From assembly GCA_013396755.1 (NCBI GenBank), contig VWZF01001858.1:80514-144513 (forward strand): DNA of 64,000 nt, given 5' to 3'. Positions within the stretch are counted from its first letter, which is position 1, and each line of letters opens with the position of its first letter. Below the pieces are notes generated by a model. It saw only the letters and a list, made by a program, of their open reading frames with translations, ran no database searches and was not told the DNA's origin. Source of the DNA: Sclerurus mexicanus (lineage: Eukaryota > Chordata > Aves > Passeriformes > Furnariidae). Below are positions 5,862 through 19,039 of the stretch, piece by piece. Made by a program: the position numbers and the translations under genes.

Positions 5862-8800
5862 CCTCTGAGCCAACGTGCAGAGGGAGATGAGTGTGGGAAA
5901 TAGGACAGCAGCCACCCCTGAGCAATCAGCAATTGCGGCTGTCCCAGGCAGGGGACAGGGCAGAGCAGTCACAGACAAGGTGCTCGGTGGGACCTGAGCA
6001 CCAGGCAATCATCCCTGCCTCACCTCCATCCCTACCTTGCTTCCATCCCTGCCTCTCCTCCGTGCCTGGTGTGTCCGGCCGCCGTTCACCACCCTCTCTG
6101 AGCTCTGGGCTCTGGCTGCCAGTGGCTGGCCGTGCTCAGCCTGTTTGCTAACATGCTGCTTTCCCCGTTAGTTCCTCAAAACCAGGGCCGTTAATTGCTG
6201 TGACGCTGTGAAGAAGGTGATTGCAAAACACTTCCCTCAAGGCTTCGACCCCCTCACTCATCACAGGCAGGAAAGCCCAGTGGCACACAGACCTCCCGAG
6301 CAGTGCCAGCCTCCACCCTGCCCGCTCAGGTGGCTGGGACCTGGCACAACTGGGACCAGTTCCTCACTGCTACTGCCCTGGGGCCACCAGGCTGGGCTGG
6401 GGGCCATGGTGGGGGATTTGGGGGGACATAGGCTGGGGAGGTGAGCCTCAAGGAGCAGGAGGCAAACCCAACTCTGGCTGCCAGTGCCATGTGGTACTGC
6501 CTGGGTGCTGCTCACATCCCCCAACCTGTGTCCATGTCCACGTCCATGTGGTCCAGCTTGCCCAGAGTGAAAGGACCCACAAGATGCCCAAGGGCAGCCC
6601 GTGACCTGATCTTCCCACCAGTACCTCCCAGTACCGACCATTGACACAGGTTATTCCAGCAGCTCCTTGCCCAGGGCTGTGCCCAGCTCCCCCATGGACT
6701 CACTGCTGGAACCACGGCAGGGAACCCCAGTCTGGTGGGACAGGGCTGGTGTGGGGGGTAAACAGAGAGTTGCCCAACCCACCATGCACTCGCAGCCTTC
6801 GCAACCACCGTGGCTGTTGTGCAAACAGCTGTTTACTCCAGGGTTGGGGCTGTGTTTCACCTCTGTGGCGCGTTACAGTGCTCACGCAGCCCCACGCTGC
6901 CAAAAACTGGTGGGCCAGCACAGCCCCCTGAGGGCAGAATGTCCTGGAGGGGTGGGAGACCAGCCTGGGGAGATCTGGCATTGCCTCTTGCAGAGCCAGG
7001 TGCCGGTTGGAGGGGGATGGCCAGAGGCTCTGACCACCAACCTCACAGCCCTGATAGTCCAAGCAAAGGCATATTGCCCCAAACCTGCCCTGCCCAGAGA
7101 GGGCTGGGCTGCTGGCAGGGATGATGTGGGGGGTCAGCACACTGGGCTGGGGCACAGAGCCCATGCCCGCTGCCAGCCTGGGCTGGGTGAGCCGTCCTCA
7201 CATCATTTCCCTGGGGTGTAGCAACCCCCAGTATTTCGGGAGGGAGGCATGGGCCACACAGGCTGTTTACCAGCCGAGCAGCAATGTCCATGGGTAGCCA
7301 TGGCGACGTGGGCATCTCCGTGGGAACTGAGAGCGGAGTGCTGCAAACACCCAGCTGGACACCAGCAAGTGCCTGCCCCAGATGGGGCCCCAGCACTGGG
7401 TCCGTGTGGTGGGATCCGATGTCCCAGTGTGCAGAGAGGACCCCGCCTGTTCCTGGTCTCACTTTGCTCGTGCTCCACAGGGAAAGGGCTTGTCCCCATA
7501 GGCTCCAAGCATGCCAATCTGCCAGGGGGTTCCCTGTGAGCAGGGATGGAGCAGACGTGCCTCCATGATAGTGCTCTCGGTTCCCCTTCGGCTCTGAGTC
7601 ACCCTCACAAGCCATGGGATGGGACAGGGAATGAGGGAGGGTGCAGGGTCCCATCCCTGCAGAGCGCCTGCAGCCAGAGCCGTGGGTCCCAGCCAGCCCA
7701 GTGGAGGGCCTGGGGCAGGGGGGTGCACGAGGAGGGGGCTGCCAGGGTGCAAGAGCCTGCTGGGTGACAGAGGGTCCCACTGCGAGACTGACCATGCAGA
7801 GGCAGGTGGTGACAGACCATGGTGTGGGATAGTGCGGGGAGCATGCTGGGAGTGAGCGCAGGTGGGTGCTCATGAAGCAGGTTTTGGGGTGGGTGGTGGG
7901 GCAAAGGGCTCCCAGTCCGTGGCACAAGAGCCTCCCAAGTCCCAAGCCACCAGGCGAGGGGGAAGGTGGAAAGGGGAAGTGGGGCTTTTCCTGGGTTGCA
8001 GAGCGTGGGATGGGGACTGATGGCCCTGGGCAGCAACCCATGGACACAGCCAGGCCCCAGGGGCAGCTCTGGTCACAATCCACATTAAGGGCTGGGGGGC
8101 TCTCAGCAGTCTCCGTGTTCCCAGTGCCTCTGACTCCATCCCTGCTGGGTGTATCATTGCTATTAAGCAGAATAAAGTACATTCCTGGCGTGTATCAGCT
8201 CCGCTGGCAGCAAGAATCAGCCCCCCAGGGGATTTTCCCTTTCTTCTTTTCATTCCCTAAAAATATAAAATATTGCCAGTCATGTAAGATGCAAGATCTG
8301 AGTGCAAAAGCTGCTGCAGTCTCTAATGGATCAGGAGAGCTGGTTAATTGCTGCTCAACACGATTAATTCAAACAAACCCCCCTGCTCAGCCATCAGCAG
8401 TGGGGAGGGAGCGGCAGGGCTCCCTGCCAAGCTGCCCCTTAGGTGGGCAGAGGTGGCTGGGAGGGGACCCTCAACTCAGGACAGCTGCACAGGAGGACAC
8501 CGAGGAACGTGGGGAGCCCAGGCTGCCAGCACGGAGCTGCTCCAGGGACAGGAGCCCATCCAGGTCCCTCCTTTGTCTCCAGGCTCTGGTCACACAAACA
8601 CCAGGGATGCCCCCCACACTCATCCCTGCCATGTGCCACCACCAGCTCATCCCCAGTGAGGTGGCTGCAAATCGGAGAGGATTGATGACAGGGGTCTGAG
8701 GGGCTGACCTTGAACAGCTCCTGACACATTCCTGCAATTAATGAAGCAGGAGGATTAATTTCTGTGTGACAGATCTGGGTAGGCCCTGGTGGGCATGGGA

Positions 8801-10090
8801 GGGGGGAGAAGGGCGAGATGTGCTGCCATGATTCGTCTCTAATCTGCGAGATGCCAAAGGGATGCCAGGCTCCTGTGCCAGCCCCTCATCCCCTGATGTT
8901 GCTGGAAATTCCCACTCCTTTGTGCTGAGATGCTCCAGAGCTCAGACCTGTGGAGCATCTTCTCCTTCTGCCACTACTGAGAAGAAACTTTCCTCTGATG
9001 CCACTCCTCATCAAACCACCAGGGCAGGGGGGTTTTGCTCCCTCCACCCCCCATGCCCACAGTGCCAGGCAGCACCCCTGAGTTTGATCCCAGCTGCTGT
9101 GGCTGCACGGCCGCTCTTGACACTTCCCGGCAATGAGGCTGCGAGCACAGCACTATTATTTTTCTGCTCTAATAAACACCTCTGACAAAAATAGAAAAAA
9201 AATCAGCTTTCATTGGGAGAAAAGGATACCTGGGAATTATTTACTCAGAGTCAATAGTCACAGGTGGGGGCCACCAGCCCAGGCAGGCACCAGCAGCTGC
9301 TTGTGGCTGGAGCATTGCATGGAAAAGGGACAAAGCCCTCCCAAATGGTCCCCCCATCCTCCTGCTCCCCCATCTTGGCTGCACTCCACAGAGGAACCCC
9401 TTTCTTTCTCTGTCGATGTCACCCTGGGACTGCCTGGCCCCTGGAAGGCACAGGGGGCTCCGAGTGCTTGAGCTATGGGGTGGGAGCCCAGCTTGGAGCT
9501 GGCACCTCTCCTCTGCCTCTGCTCGGGTCTGTGAGAGCAAGAAATCCATGGTCAATTGAGCTAATCACAAAGGCAATGAAATGCCTGCTTCGTGAGGCTC
9601 TAAACATCCCCACTTAAACCCAGTGACATGAGGAAATAGGAATCCAACCAAGCAGCCTCCAGAAGTGCTTTATTCCCCATTATTTTCATTAGCTGCCTTG
9701 TAATTTGATTTTTCCCTCTCCTGCTGCTGACTTTTTCTGTGGCCAAGAGCAGTGACAAATGAGACACCCTCCGATAAGCCCCGACGGTGTCTGGGGGGGT
9801 CAGGAGTGACGCAGCTCCCCTGGCTCTGGGGCTGTGTCTGTGCCCTGTGAGAGGGGACTGGGGGGTGGGGGTGCCCAGACCACCCCACCAGCTCTAATAC
9901 TGTCCAGATCCCTTGACCAAAATCCCCTGAGGCTCAGGCTGTGGTTCCCAGCACCGTCAGTGCTCTGCCTGTGGGGCACAGGGCAAGGGCCCCAAGGGTG
10001 GCACATTATCAGCATCTCTCGCCTCCGGGTGCTCCTGTGCCCCCTGCTCCCACTGACATCCTCTCCCCATTATCCACAATTTCCTTGAAA
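5862..10090. other. GC-rich non-coding stretch upstream of CSF3R
   Basis: No supported gene. The sequence is GC-rich and has many long but compositionally simple open frames, the longest being 379 codons on the minus strand at 7043-8182. No CR1 or other recognisable transposon was seen. An AT-rich island with ATTATTTTT and TAATAAA lies at about 9,145-9,245. Confidence 0.6.
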
Positions 10091-12639
10091 GCTGTCAGGC
10101 CTCGCTGGGGCCCCTTTGCAAATGAAGAGAGGAGGAAACAACCAGGGCTGCATTTATCCCACTAGAAATTAATCCCCCCCTTCTTATTTAAAGGTATCAG
10201 TGAATGAGGCCAAGTTGTTAAGTGACAAAAGAAAAATGATTCTTGCCTTCCAGGGTTATTAAAATCATGTTCTACAATTTTAGCAGCCACAAGGAAGCCC
10301 AGATAATGACAGATGATGATAATCCATCTCCAGCACAGCCTGGTCTATAATGATACTGCCCATATCTCTTGTATTACCACCAATTACTCAGCGTATAATG
10401 AAAATGTACATCCATTCTGGGGAGCTGCATTTGCTGCCTCTGAATCCAATTTTTCCCTCTCCTCCCAGCCCTCGCCCACTGCAGCTGGAGCCTCCGCTGT
10501 GCCTGGATCTGGGATCTGGGCTGGGGGAACCAACCTGTCCTGTGACATGCCCCTCACCCTGGCCTCATGCCACCGTGGGACAAGAGCGCCTGTGGCTACA
10601 GGAGGCCTGTCCAGGGACACAGGTGGGACAGGAGAGGCTTTGAAATGCAAATTGCAGGAGGAACCCGAGAAGATACAAAGCAAAATGAATCCTCTCTGCT
10701 GCATCGTGGTGGTGACTCACAGGTAACCCACCTGGGGCTGGGGCAGCACTCAGGAGCTCCCAGCAGCTGCCAAAATCCAGCATGAAAGTGCCTATCTGAG
10801 TGCTGAGTTGGCATGATCTTGCTCAGCACAGGATTTTCCTGCTCAGCACAGCATCCTCCTCCCCAGCCAGCAGCATTTGTGTGGCCCAGCATGGAGCAGA
10901 GCTTCCATCACACCCCCAGTGTCACCTCTGGACACTGGGCGGTGGCAGGGTCACACATATCTTGGGGGAAATGCACCTCTGAGCTCTTCTACCACCCTCC
11001 CTGGAGGCAGCTGCATCCCACAGCAGGGCTTAATCCTGTTAAATCAGAGTGGGAATGGCTCAGACCCAGATGAGCACCTGATTGCAACTGGATCTGCTCC
11101 TGCCGCTCCACCTGGAAGCTGCACAAAGCTCTCCCTGTGTAAGATTAATGTAGATATATATTTCATCTGGATTCTATTATCTCTCACTTTATTCAGGTCA
11201 AAAAGCAGAAGACAACATCTTTTAAGATGAAAACATAATCTTTTGGAAAATTGAAAATATAGATCATTGTCTGGGCAGGAGGCTGTGCGTGTGCTGCCAC
11301 TGGGGGCTCCAGCCCTGCTCCAGAGACCCTCAGCCCACATGGGGGGGCAGCTGCGCGGGGGTCCCTGGAGCAAAGGAGCGTCTTGTGCTGATGGAGAGGA
11401 TCTGGAAGTGGGAAAGCTCCCAAAAAAGTTCTGTATGTTCGTGTATGTGGACACGCTGTATGCAAGGACTGGCACTGGGGGTGGCCCTGCCTGCCCTTCC
11501 TGCCACCCACCCTGGTGGGCACCAAATCTCCCACAAAAAGAAAGACCTCACCACAACGGGGCCAGGCATCCCTGTAAGTGTTTTCCCTTGGAGCAGAACT
11601 CCACAGCCAGTTGGCTTGTTAACATGGGTCTCCAGCTAGCAGAACTTGCCTTGTTATTTCTTAAATTAAATGCCTTTTTTTTTCCATAACTTTGTGTAAT
11701 AAATCTGTGTGTGTTTAATACATAATTAAGGGCCCCTCCTGCTCTGAGCTGCTGTGGTACCACCTTCCCCAGCACAACTTTACATGAGTTATTAAAGAAC
11801 AGAGATGCATCTATTAATTATTTCATAAATATTAACAAGCCCTCGATGGGTGGAATCCCGGAATAACAAGTTCCCAGGGAGTTAATTTTCAAAAAGGTTG
11901 TTAACTGCACAGACCGCTGGGCTCTGGGAGCCCACAGGACCCCACACCATGGGGGATGGCAACAGGGTGAGCCAGGGCCAGTCATGTACAGGACTAGGGC
12001 TGTGCTTCCAGAGGTGGGAGTGAGGAGGGGAATCCACAGCTGCCAGGTTAGGAACCCCTTTGGAAATGCACCCTGAGCCCAGGCTGCCAATGGATCTGGT
12101 GAAGTGGCGATGTCTTGAAAGGCTGCAATGACACTGATTCATTGGAGCAATTAAAGCTCTTTCCGGCCTTTCCTCAATGGCATTTTGGCATTTGACTCTT
12201 CATGAGTTACAGCACCTTCTTCGCATGGAGAAATTTATAGCCGTGAATTCTGCAGGTCCGAGTAGAGCATAATTACCTTTTGAGGGGAGGCAGGAGCCCT
12301 GGGCAGCAGCTCTGCCTGCAGAAGTGGGGAGGCAGCTCCAGATCCAGCCAGGAGCCCCAGTGAATTCCCACGGGCTGCAGCTTCTGAAAGCAAGAAACAC
12401 CGAGTCAAACCCATGGCGTTTGGCACGTTTTTGTTCCACCCTGAAGATTATCTTTCGTTGAGGGGCGCTTCCCATGGATGAAGCGGGAGTTCCCTGCGGA
12501 GCATCGCCCTGGGATGCAGGTCTGGCAGCATCTCTGCCCTGCCGGGAGCCCGGGGCTGGAGTGAGGGATGCAACCACTCCCATATCCCCTATCCCATGGC
12601 TGAGGCTGCTTCATCTCCACCTGGCCATCAGGCAGTACA

Positions 12640-12910
12640 GCCCCTGCCCCGCAGCACCCCCCGGCATGAATATTAATGGCATGTGGGGAGGACAGGCACT
12701 AATTAAATCAGGGTGGCAGGAGAGGGGCTCCCCCCGAGGCACCGCGCTGCTGCTCGCTGACATTAATGTTACTTCGTGTCACAAGGCATTTTTTAATGTA
12801 GTGTGCCAGTAAAATAATCAGCCTTCTCTGGGGTACGGAGGCACTTGTTTCTCATCCATTATGATACAGACATCGCTCCTCAGCTGTCATTAGCGCACGA
12901 GAGGAGAGTC
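12640..12910. promoter_or_regulatory. Candidate enhancer: clustered TAAT cores
   Basis: In about 270 bases the sequence carries ATATTAATGG, CACTAATTAAATC, ACATTAATGTT, TTTTTAATG, AAATAATCAG and CATTAGCG. These are six homeodomain-type cores in a stretch without repeats or coding frames. The motif density is visible; enhancer activity is inference. Confidence 0.3.
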
Positions 12911-14879
12911 GGGGCAACATGTCTGGTATTTTTAGAAGTGTGACATGGATGAGAAACATATTCTTGCCTTTCAAAGGCAATAAACAACCTCTGCCATGCA
13001 ACTTCCCTCGGGGGACATGGGAGCGATGGGTGTTGTGGAGCCCACCCAGCCCCACAGTCTGTCCCTGGGAAGCCAGGGCTGATCCCAGGCCTCAGTGCTG
13101 GGAGAGGAGTGATATTTGGGGAGGTCTGAGGGGTTTGGGGGACCCCCATTTCAGTCTCCAGGAGCTGAGTGACCTGTGGGAAGACACTGCAGGGCCCTGG
13201 CAGGGATGACTTGGACCAGAGCAGACCCAGCCCTGGCAGCATCTCGGGGTACCATGACCCACCTGGCAGTGCCAGGGCTGACCTGAGCTGGGGATTGGGG
13301 ATAGGACCCAATCTAAAACACCCCCAGGTGCAGCAAGGTTTGAAAGTGGCTGCCTGTGCTCTCCTGACCGGAGATCTAAGGCAGTTTATCAATTTATGTG
13401 GTGAGCTTTCAGCTCACCTTCAAAGCCCCTGACTCCACAGTGAGCAGCCCTACTCAATTCTGCTCATGCATCTTTAATCTCGAGTGAAAGATGAGGGGTT
13501 TTTTTTCCTTTACTTTTCACTGTTTGGCTTCAGATAACATTAAACCTCCTCCTCAAGCAGACCCAGAGGGGCAACTGCAGCTCTGTTCCCCCAAAAGCAC
13601 TGTATTGCCCTCCAGGACTGTGCCCAGTGGCACAAGGGTGGCATAGGGAGACCACAGGTGAGAGAGCAGGAGCCAGGCAGCTCCTGTGTGGTGCGGGGAT
13701 CATCTCCCCATCATGGTCACTTAGGCATGTTGTGGACATGAAGCACTAAGAGGAGCCAGACAAACACTTAAAGAGCACCACCAGGACAAAATGCAACTTC
13801 AGCTCCTCCCCCAGTGGGGTCCAACCAAGGCCAGGAGGGAGAGCACCAGCATCCAGCAGGAGCACAAAGATGTGCTGGTTCATTTTGGGTTTATTTTATT
13901 ACAATTTGTTTTTTTCAAGGGGAAAAAATTGCTATGGCAACTTCTGCAACCGCTGTGCTCCTGGGAGATGGGCTGGAGTGAGACTTGCCACTCATCATCT
14001 GACAATGTTAATCTGCAGGATTTACATAGTAATTAATGTCAAGAGGCAATCTACAACTTGAGCAATCAGAGTTTCTGTGCATTAAGTCAGACTCCACAGA
14101 CAGCAATTCATAATTGTGTATAAGAAAGGCATTTAACCCCTCGTGGGCTTTCCCTGGGGAACAGGAGGGCTGAGCCAGCTCCCCATGCCCTGACACCAAT
14201 GTGGTCCATGAAGATCCTTGGACTTCCCTGGCCCCGACCCCCCCGCACCTCCCAAATCCTGCTGTCAATTCCTCTTTGTCCCTGAACTTCACCAGCTGTT
14301 TCTTGAGCAGATGATTCCTGCTCAGGTCAGGCCTTTGCTGCCCTGTGCATTTTCCCTGGATGCGTTGCCACCTCAGCACCTTCAGGATCCGTCTCTAACC
14401 CAGCTGCTGTCAGACCCCACTGCCAGCAACAACCCTTCTCTCCCAGCAGCACCAGAGTCACCCTCAGCTTTGAGCTGAGGAGTTGCCCCAGGGCACTTCT
14501 CCTGTATCCCCCATCCCACCCCAGCCATTCCCAACCTCGCTTTCAGGCTCTCTGGGAAAGCCACCATCAGAGCCTGGCGGTTCAGGGTAGGGGGCTTTGT
14601 GAAGGGGCAGTGAGACACCTGAAACCTCACCCTGGAGGAGAATATGGAGGAATCAAGGAAGGACAGGGAAGCTTTCCACCACAACCAACCCAGTGTCCAG
14701 GGGCTGCTCCTGTCCTCTGCTACATCCTGGGTCAGGGTTTAGTCCTAGCCTCCCAAAAACCCTGTAAAACCCCTGCCTCAACCTGTTCCTGCAACCTCCT
14801 CTGTAAAGGATAAAACTTCACCAAATTCCAGCATCCTTTCTTTCTCCATTCTTTCAGCTGAAGTGAAAAACTTCAGAGG

Positions 14880-15070
14880 AGGAATAAAAAAAAAAATCTA
14901 ATTGATTTCTTCCATACTAACAAGTCAATCATTAGGGTGGGTTTTTTTTAATGACTCATAAGCAAGCTTGACATGTCTGTTAATTAAATAGCCATCCCAG
15001 CTCTAATCTGCTGCAAGTTAATCATTTGGGGAATTAAAAGGTGTCAGTGCTGAATTCATTATTGTAAGTG
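14880..15070. promoter_or_regulatory. Candidate enhancer: clustered TAAT cores
   Basis: About 190 AT-rich bases with TCTAATTGA, ATCATTAGGG, TTTAATGACTCAT (which includes an AP-1-like TGACTCA), GTTAATTAAATAG, CTCTAATCTG, GTTAATCATT and TTCATTATTG. No transposon or open frame explains it. The function is inferred from motif density only. Confidence 0.3.
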
Positions 15071-16958
15071 CTCTCCTGCCCTTGCTGGCGGGAGGAGCTG
15101 GGAGCTGAGCTCGGGGCGAGGAGGGGACTGAGCCCTGAACACCCCAAACCTGCCCCCAGCAGCTGCTCACCCACCCCAGACCGCTCACCCAGTGTTTCTT
15201 CCTACTAAGCCAAACCACCTCCCCAGCACCAGCACTCCAGCAGCCTTGCCAAGGTGGCAGAGCGATGCTGACCCAGATGGAATGGGGCAACACGAGGCGT
15301 AACAAACTGATCCTTTTTGGTTTTGAGGGCAAGGCTGGTACCTCTACTCAGGCTCTTTTGAGTGGCATCAAAATTAATATTGATGAAGCCACCACAGTTT
15401 AATTTATTGCCTCAGTGCACACTCCTCATGACCAGCCACATGCTGGAGCCGATGGCTGTGCAATGGGACAGGGTGGAAGTGGGTCCTTCTCAGACACATG
15501 GGAGAAGATATGGGGAAGAAAAAAAACCTGTGGAAAGCAAATAAAGAAAAATTTCTCCTTCTTCTGGAAATTGTCTTGTTGCAGGTCAAGACCTTTAGGT
15601 TTAAAAACTCTCCTGCAGGGTGTCAGCAGGGCACAGGCTATGCTGGTCATGTAGAGGGTCAGAGGATTTACAAGTCCATTAGAGGCCCCTATGTATTAAA
15701 TCTTGATTATAAATTCCTCAGAGCCGGTTCTGCTGCCTCCCGAAGATCCTGGCCCAGACCTATTGCCCCTTTGCCTTCCCAGCTGCTCATCTAACAGCAA
15801 ATACTTATTCCTTGCATTTCCTGCTTTCCTCACCATTTTATTAAGCTAAACAACAAGAGGGCAAACAGGATAACTCTGGTGGTGAATGAAGGATGCAGCT
15901 TCATGTTGCTGTGTGTGTTGTATTAATCACTTAGTGACATGCTGGCTCCTGGCCTGATGCAAGATAACAAGAGGTAATTAGTTACCAAAATTAGGAGGTG
16001 GGCAGATTGCCAGCTGTTTACAGGAGCCATGGTGATGGGGGCAGCCAGGAGAATTGCCTTTTCTGAGGGATCAAAGCTTGTTTTAAAACATTTGATTCAA
16101 TTATGGACCAAAGGCCGAGCTCTGAGTGGTAGTGGAACATGAACTGAATGTTCATGGGGTCCCTGCCCCAGCTGCAGTGGGAGTATTGGAGCACAGGCAG
16201 GACCTGGGAATGTGGGAACATCCCCTGAGCCCTCTTGGCCCCTCAGTGCTGGAGCTGCTGCTCCAGTCAGAGCATTCCCAGACATGGAAGTCAGGGGTGT
16301 GCAGGAAAGGAGAGGTTGTGGCACAGTGAGGGACTCCTGCAGCATCCCAGGCACAGCCCACCCCCCTGCCCTCATCCCAGGGGGCAGCCCTGCTCCACTG
16401 CCCCTCTGGAGGGTGTTCCCACCCGCACGAAGAATTTCCTCCCCACATTCCCATGCCCAGCACACAACACTCAATGATGCTGCAGCTTCCCCACAGCCAG
16501 GGCAGAAGGAAGAGGAGGCAGCAAGAGCAGCTCAGGGAAAAACTTGGACTTCTTAGTGGCAGAATTTAAAGGTTTCTCCTCCCACCCATTCGGGTGTTTC
16601 ACTGGCACCAGCTGCAGCAGCGTGGACAGGTGAGAGGGGTTGATGAGTGAGCAGTGGTTGGAAGCGAGCATCCTGCATCTTCCATCCTGCACCCTCCATC
16701 CTGCTGTGGGTGCTCTCCAGGGAAATCTTGCTTCTTGTCACACCAACACGGGTGTGGCAGGTTGCACTGCCCATCGAGTGGCAAATAGGTGGGCAAAGGG
16801 CAAGGAAAGCTGTGACCACACAGAGCTGGGCCACCCAAGATCACTGGGTACCACAGACAGAGCAGAGCCCAGCGGGTCACCCAGAGGTGACCACGGTGCC
16901 CCATGGCCCCAGTGTGCGGCCGTGTGGGAGTGCTGGGCTTTGGCTGTGCCAGAAACCA

Positions 16959-17001
16959 CACGTGCCCAGCCATGTGCCCGCTGGCACACGTGGCACACGT
17001 G
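16959..17001. promoter_or_regulatory. Three perfect CACGTG E-boxes
   Basis: CACGTG occurs at 16959-16964, 16987-16992 and 16996-17001. The last two sit in a tandem GGCACACGT unit nine bases apart. GCGTCACC follows at once, resembling a half CRE. CACGTG is the site for USF, MYC/MAX and CLOCK-type bHLH factors. No gene start is visible nearby. Confidence 0.4.
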
Positions 17002-17440
17002 GCGTCACCACGGTCAGGAAACCTCCGCTCCCCTCCACAAGAGCCACAGGGAGCACTTGATATTTTTCCTTCGTAGATACAACTGATGTGGGCAGAAAAT
17101 ATCAGCTGCCACTTGGCGAGGGGTGCAGAGGCCAACTCCATTAAAGCTGCTGGAATTGGTACATTTGACACGACACTGGCTATAACTTAAAGCCAGAGTA
17201 TGAATAATAGAGCTCTGCACTCAGACCTGCAAGAGAAATATATCTGATTGTTGGATCGCCTGCTGCACAGAAACAATCCCAAATCAATTCCTGCGTGTCT
17301 GGCTCACGGGCAGAGCCCAGCCAGGCTGTAGCCCTCCCTCCCTCCTCTGCAGCTCCTGCCCCTGGACAAAGAGCCACCAACTCCTCTCACCGAGGTGTTG
17401 AGCGCCTGATTGATCGTCATGTCCTAATCCAATTTGCACA

Positions 17441-18250
17441 TCATTAAAAATAATGTCTGTGCTGGGCGTGCGGAGCCGGAGGCAGAGCCGGGGGCTGCGG
17501 GCGGGTGCTGTGCCACTGCAGGGCCACGGCGGAGGGGACGGAATAGAGGGAAGAGGAAAAAGGATGCTGGAAGCAGCGGGAGCAATTCTGGGCTCCTTGA
17601 GGGACCTTGGGCACCGGCTGGGGCTGTGTCCCAGGGACATCCTGCTGGGGATAAGGGACAGGGGGCTGCACCTGAGAGGCGATAGGTCAAAAGAGGAAGG
17701 ACTAGTTCGGGGATAGTCTGTGGCTTTGGATTTTGGAGCTTCCGCGTGTTTGCAGGTGTCCTGCAACAGTGCTGAGCAAAGGTGTCCTGCCCACGAACGC
17801 TTCCACTCTGTCCCATCCATCCCCTCCCCACGGGGCTCAGCGAGGGCTGGAAAATAGGGGGCTGCTCACTGACAGGGGCTCGGGATCGGCGCGACCTGGG
17901 GCTGGAGCGCAGCTGGGACCAGAGGAGCATCTTTGTGCCGGAGAGGAGGAAGAGCAAAATCGCTCCGTGGTAGGGAAATGTCGGAGGGCACCAGGATTCC
18001 CGTCGGAATTCTCAGGTTCAGCCACGGCGCCTGGCACTCAGCGGATCCCTGGTTAATCCTCTCATTACCGAGGTGTTTAAGGAGGGATTACAGCGCTGGG
18101 GTTGTGGAGGGTTCCTGCCGGTGTGGCGGCGGCTGGAGAGCCCCGTTCTCATGGCGAGGGGGTTCCCCACGGTGAGGGGGTTCCCGTGTGACACCCTTGA
18201 TCACTGTCGCTGCCGCGCTGGTTTTTACAGCAGCAGACAGGACTGATCCA
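17441..18250. promoter_or_regulatory. CpG-rich patch
   Basis: CpG-dense DNA, strongest at 17,455-17,545 and 17,880-18,220, with many CGG, GCG and CGA steps where the flanks are CpG-poor. No splice-linked open frame of recognisable protein was found on either strand. It may be an unmethylated island serving a non-coding transcript or a distal regulatory element. Confidence 0.35.
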
Positions 18251-18566
18251 TCTTGTAAAATGCCTTTGTCAGAGGAGCTGGGGAACATTTCAGGCGTATG
18301 GGTGGAATCAGAAGGGACTAAGGGTGGTGAAAAGCACACGTTTATGGCGAGAAGTTAAAACTTGACACGCGTCCCCTCCCCTTAGGCTGGGACTGGGGAG
18401 TCCCCGGGAGGATCGGTAGCAGACAGAATCCCTGACATCTCCCTAATTCACTATCCCTTCTCTTGGGGACTGGGAGCCTGCAAGAGCACTGAGCTCGGGC
18501 TGCCCCTTCCCCAGCAGTCAGCAGGGCTGGAAACACTCTGTAACCCGAAATTTAGTCTGTGTTCAT

Positions 18567-18640
18567 TTAACCGTTTGTTTGCTTTGTTTAGTTTGTTTCT
18601 TTACCTTTATTTATTTGATTTATCTGTTTACTTACTTTCT
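18567..18640. repeat. T-rich low-complexity stretch
   Basis: Imperfect GTTT / TTTA units in tandem, seen as TTTGTTTGCTTTGTTTAG followed by TTTATTTATTTGATTTA. This is a simple repeat with no coding potential. Confidence 0.7.
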
Positions 18641-19039
18641 ATGCTGAAAGCCCAGGTTCCCGGTTTTGAGAGGGGACAGGTCTGTGGGTCTGGCTGATGA
18701 GACCTGGCACAGGTGACACGTGCTGGTGATGGGAACGGTGCAGCCTGTCCCGCTGGAACGGCCACAGCCCGGGATTGGAAATAAAGGAGCCAAGGTCTGG
18801 GTCTCCAGAGCAGCCGCGGTGCCATGACAGCGGTGACAGGGCTGGGACAACCCGGCGGTGACAGCCAAGCCTCGAGCATCACCTCCAGGGGAAGTGATGG
18901 GCACAGCTCTGCCCACCCTTTGCTCATGATTCCCACTGCCTTGCACTGCCCAGGGACCACACCACGTGTATGGGACCCCTCTGCCCGTGTGCCCCGTGAT
19001 TCACAGCTCCTGCCTGGGCCATCACACCTTGCCTCCTGC

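Larger units (their letters stand above)
10091..17440. other. Non-coding stretch with AT-rich, TAAT-dense islands
   Basis: No gene is supported. The stretch alternates between GC-rich spacer and AT-rich islands at about 10,165-10,420, 11,130-11,260, 11,640-11,900, 12,640-12,910, 13,870-14,130 and 14,880-15,070. Several islands contain repeated TAATTA or ATTAAT cores, typical of homeodomain binding. No CR1 copy was recognised here. The low number of repeats would fit constrained regulatory DNA, but conservation cannot be judged from one sequence. Confidence 0.5.

Noticed and set aside
7938..7955. CTCF-like site CCACCAGGCGAGG
   Set aside because: Too many mismatches after the CCACCAGG start.
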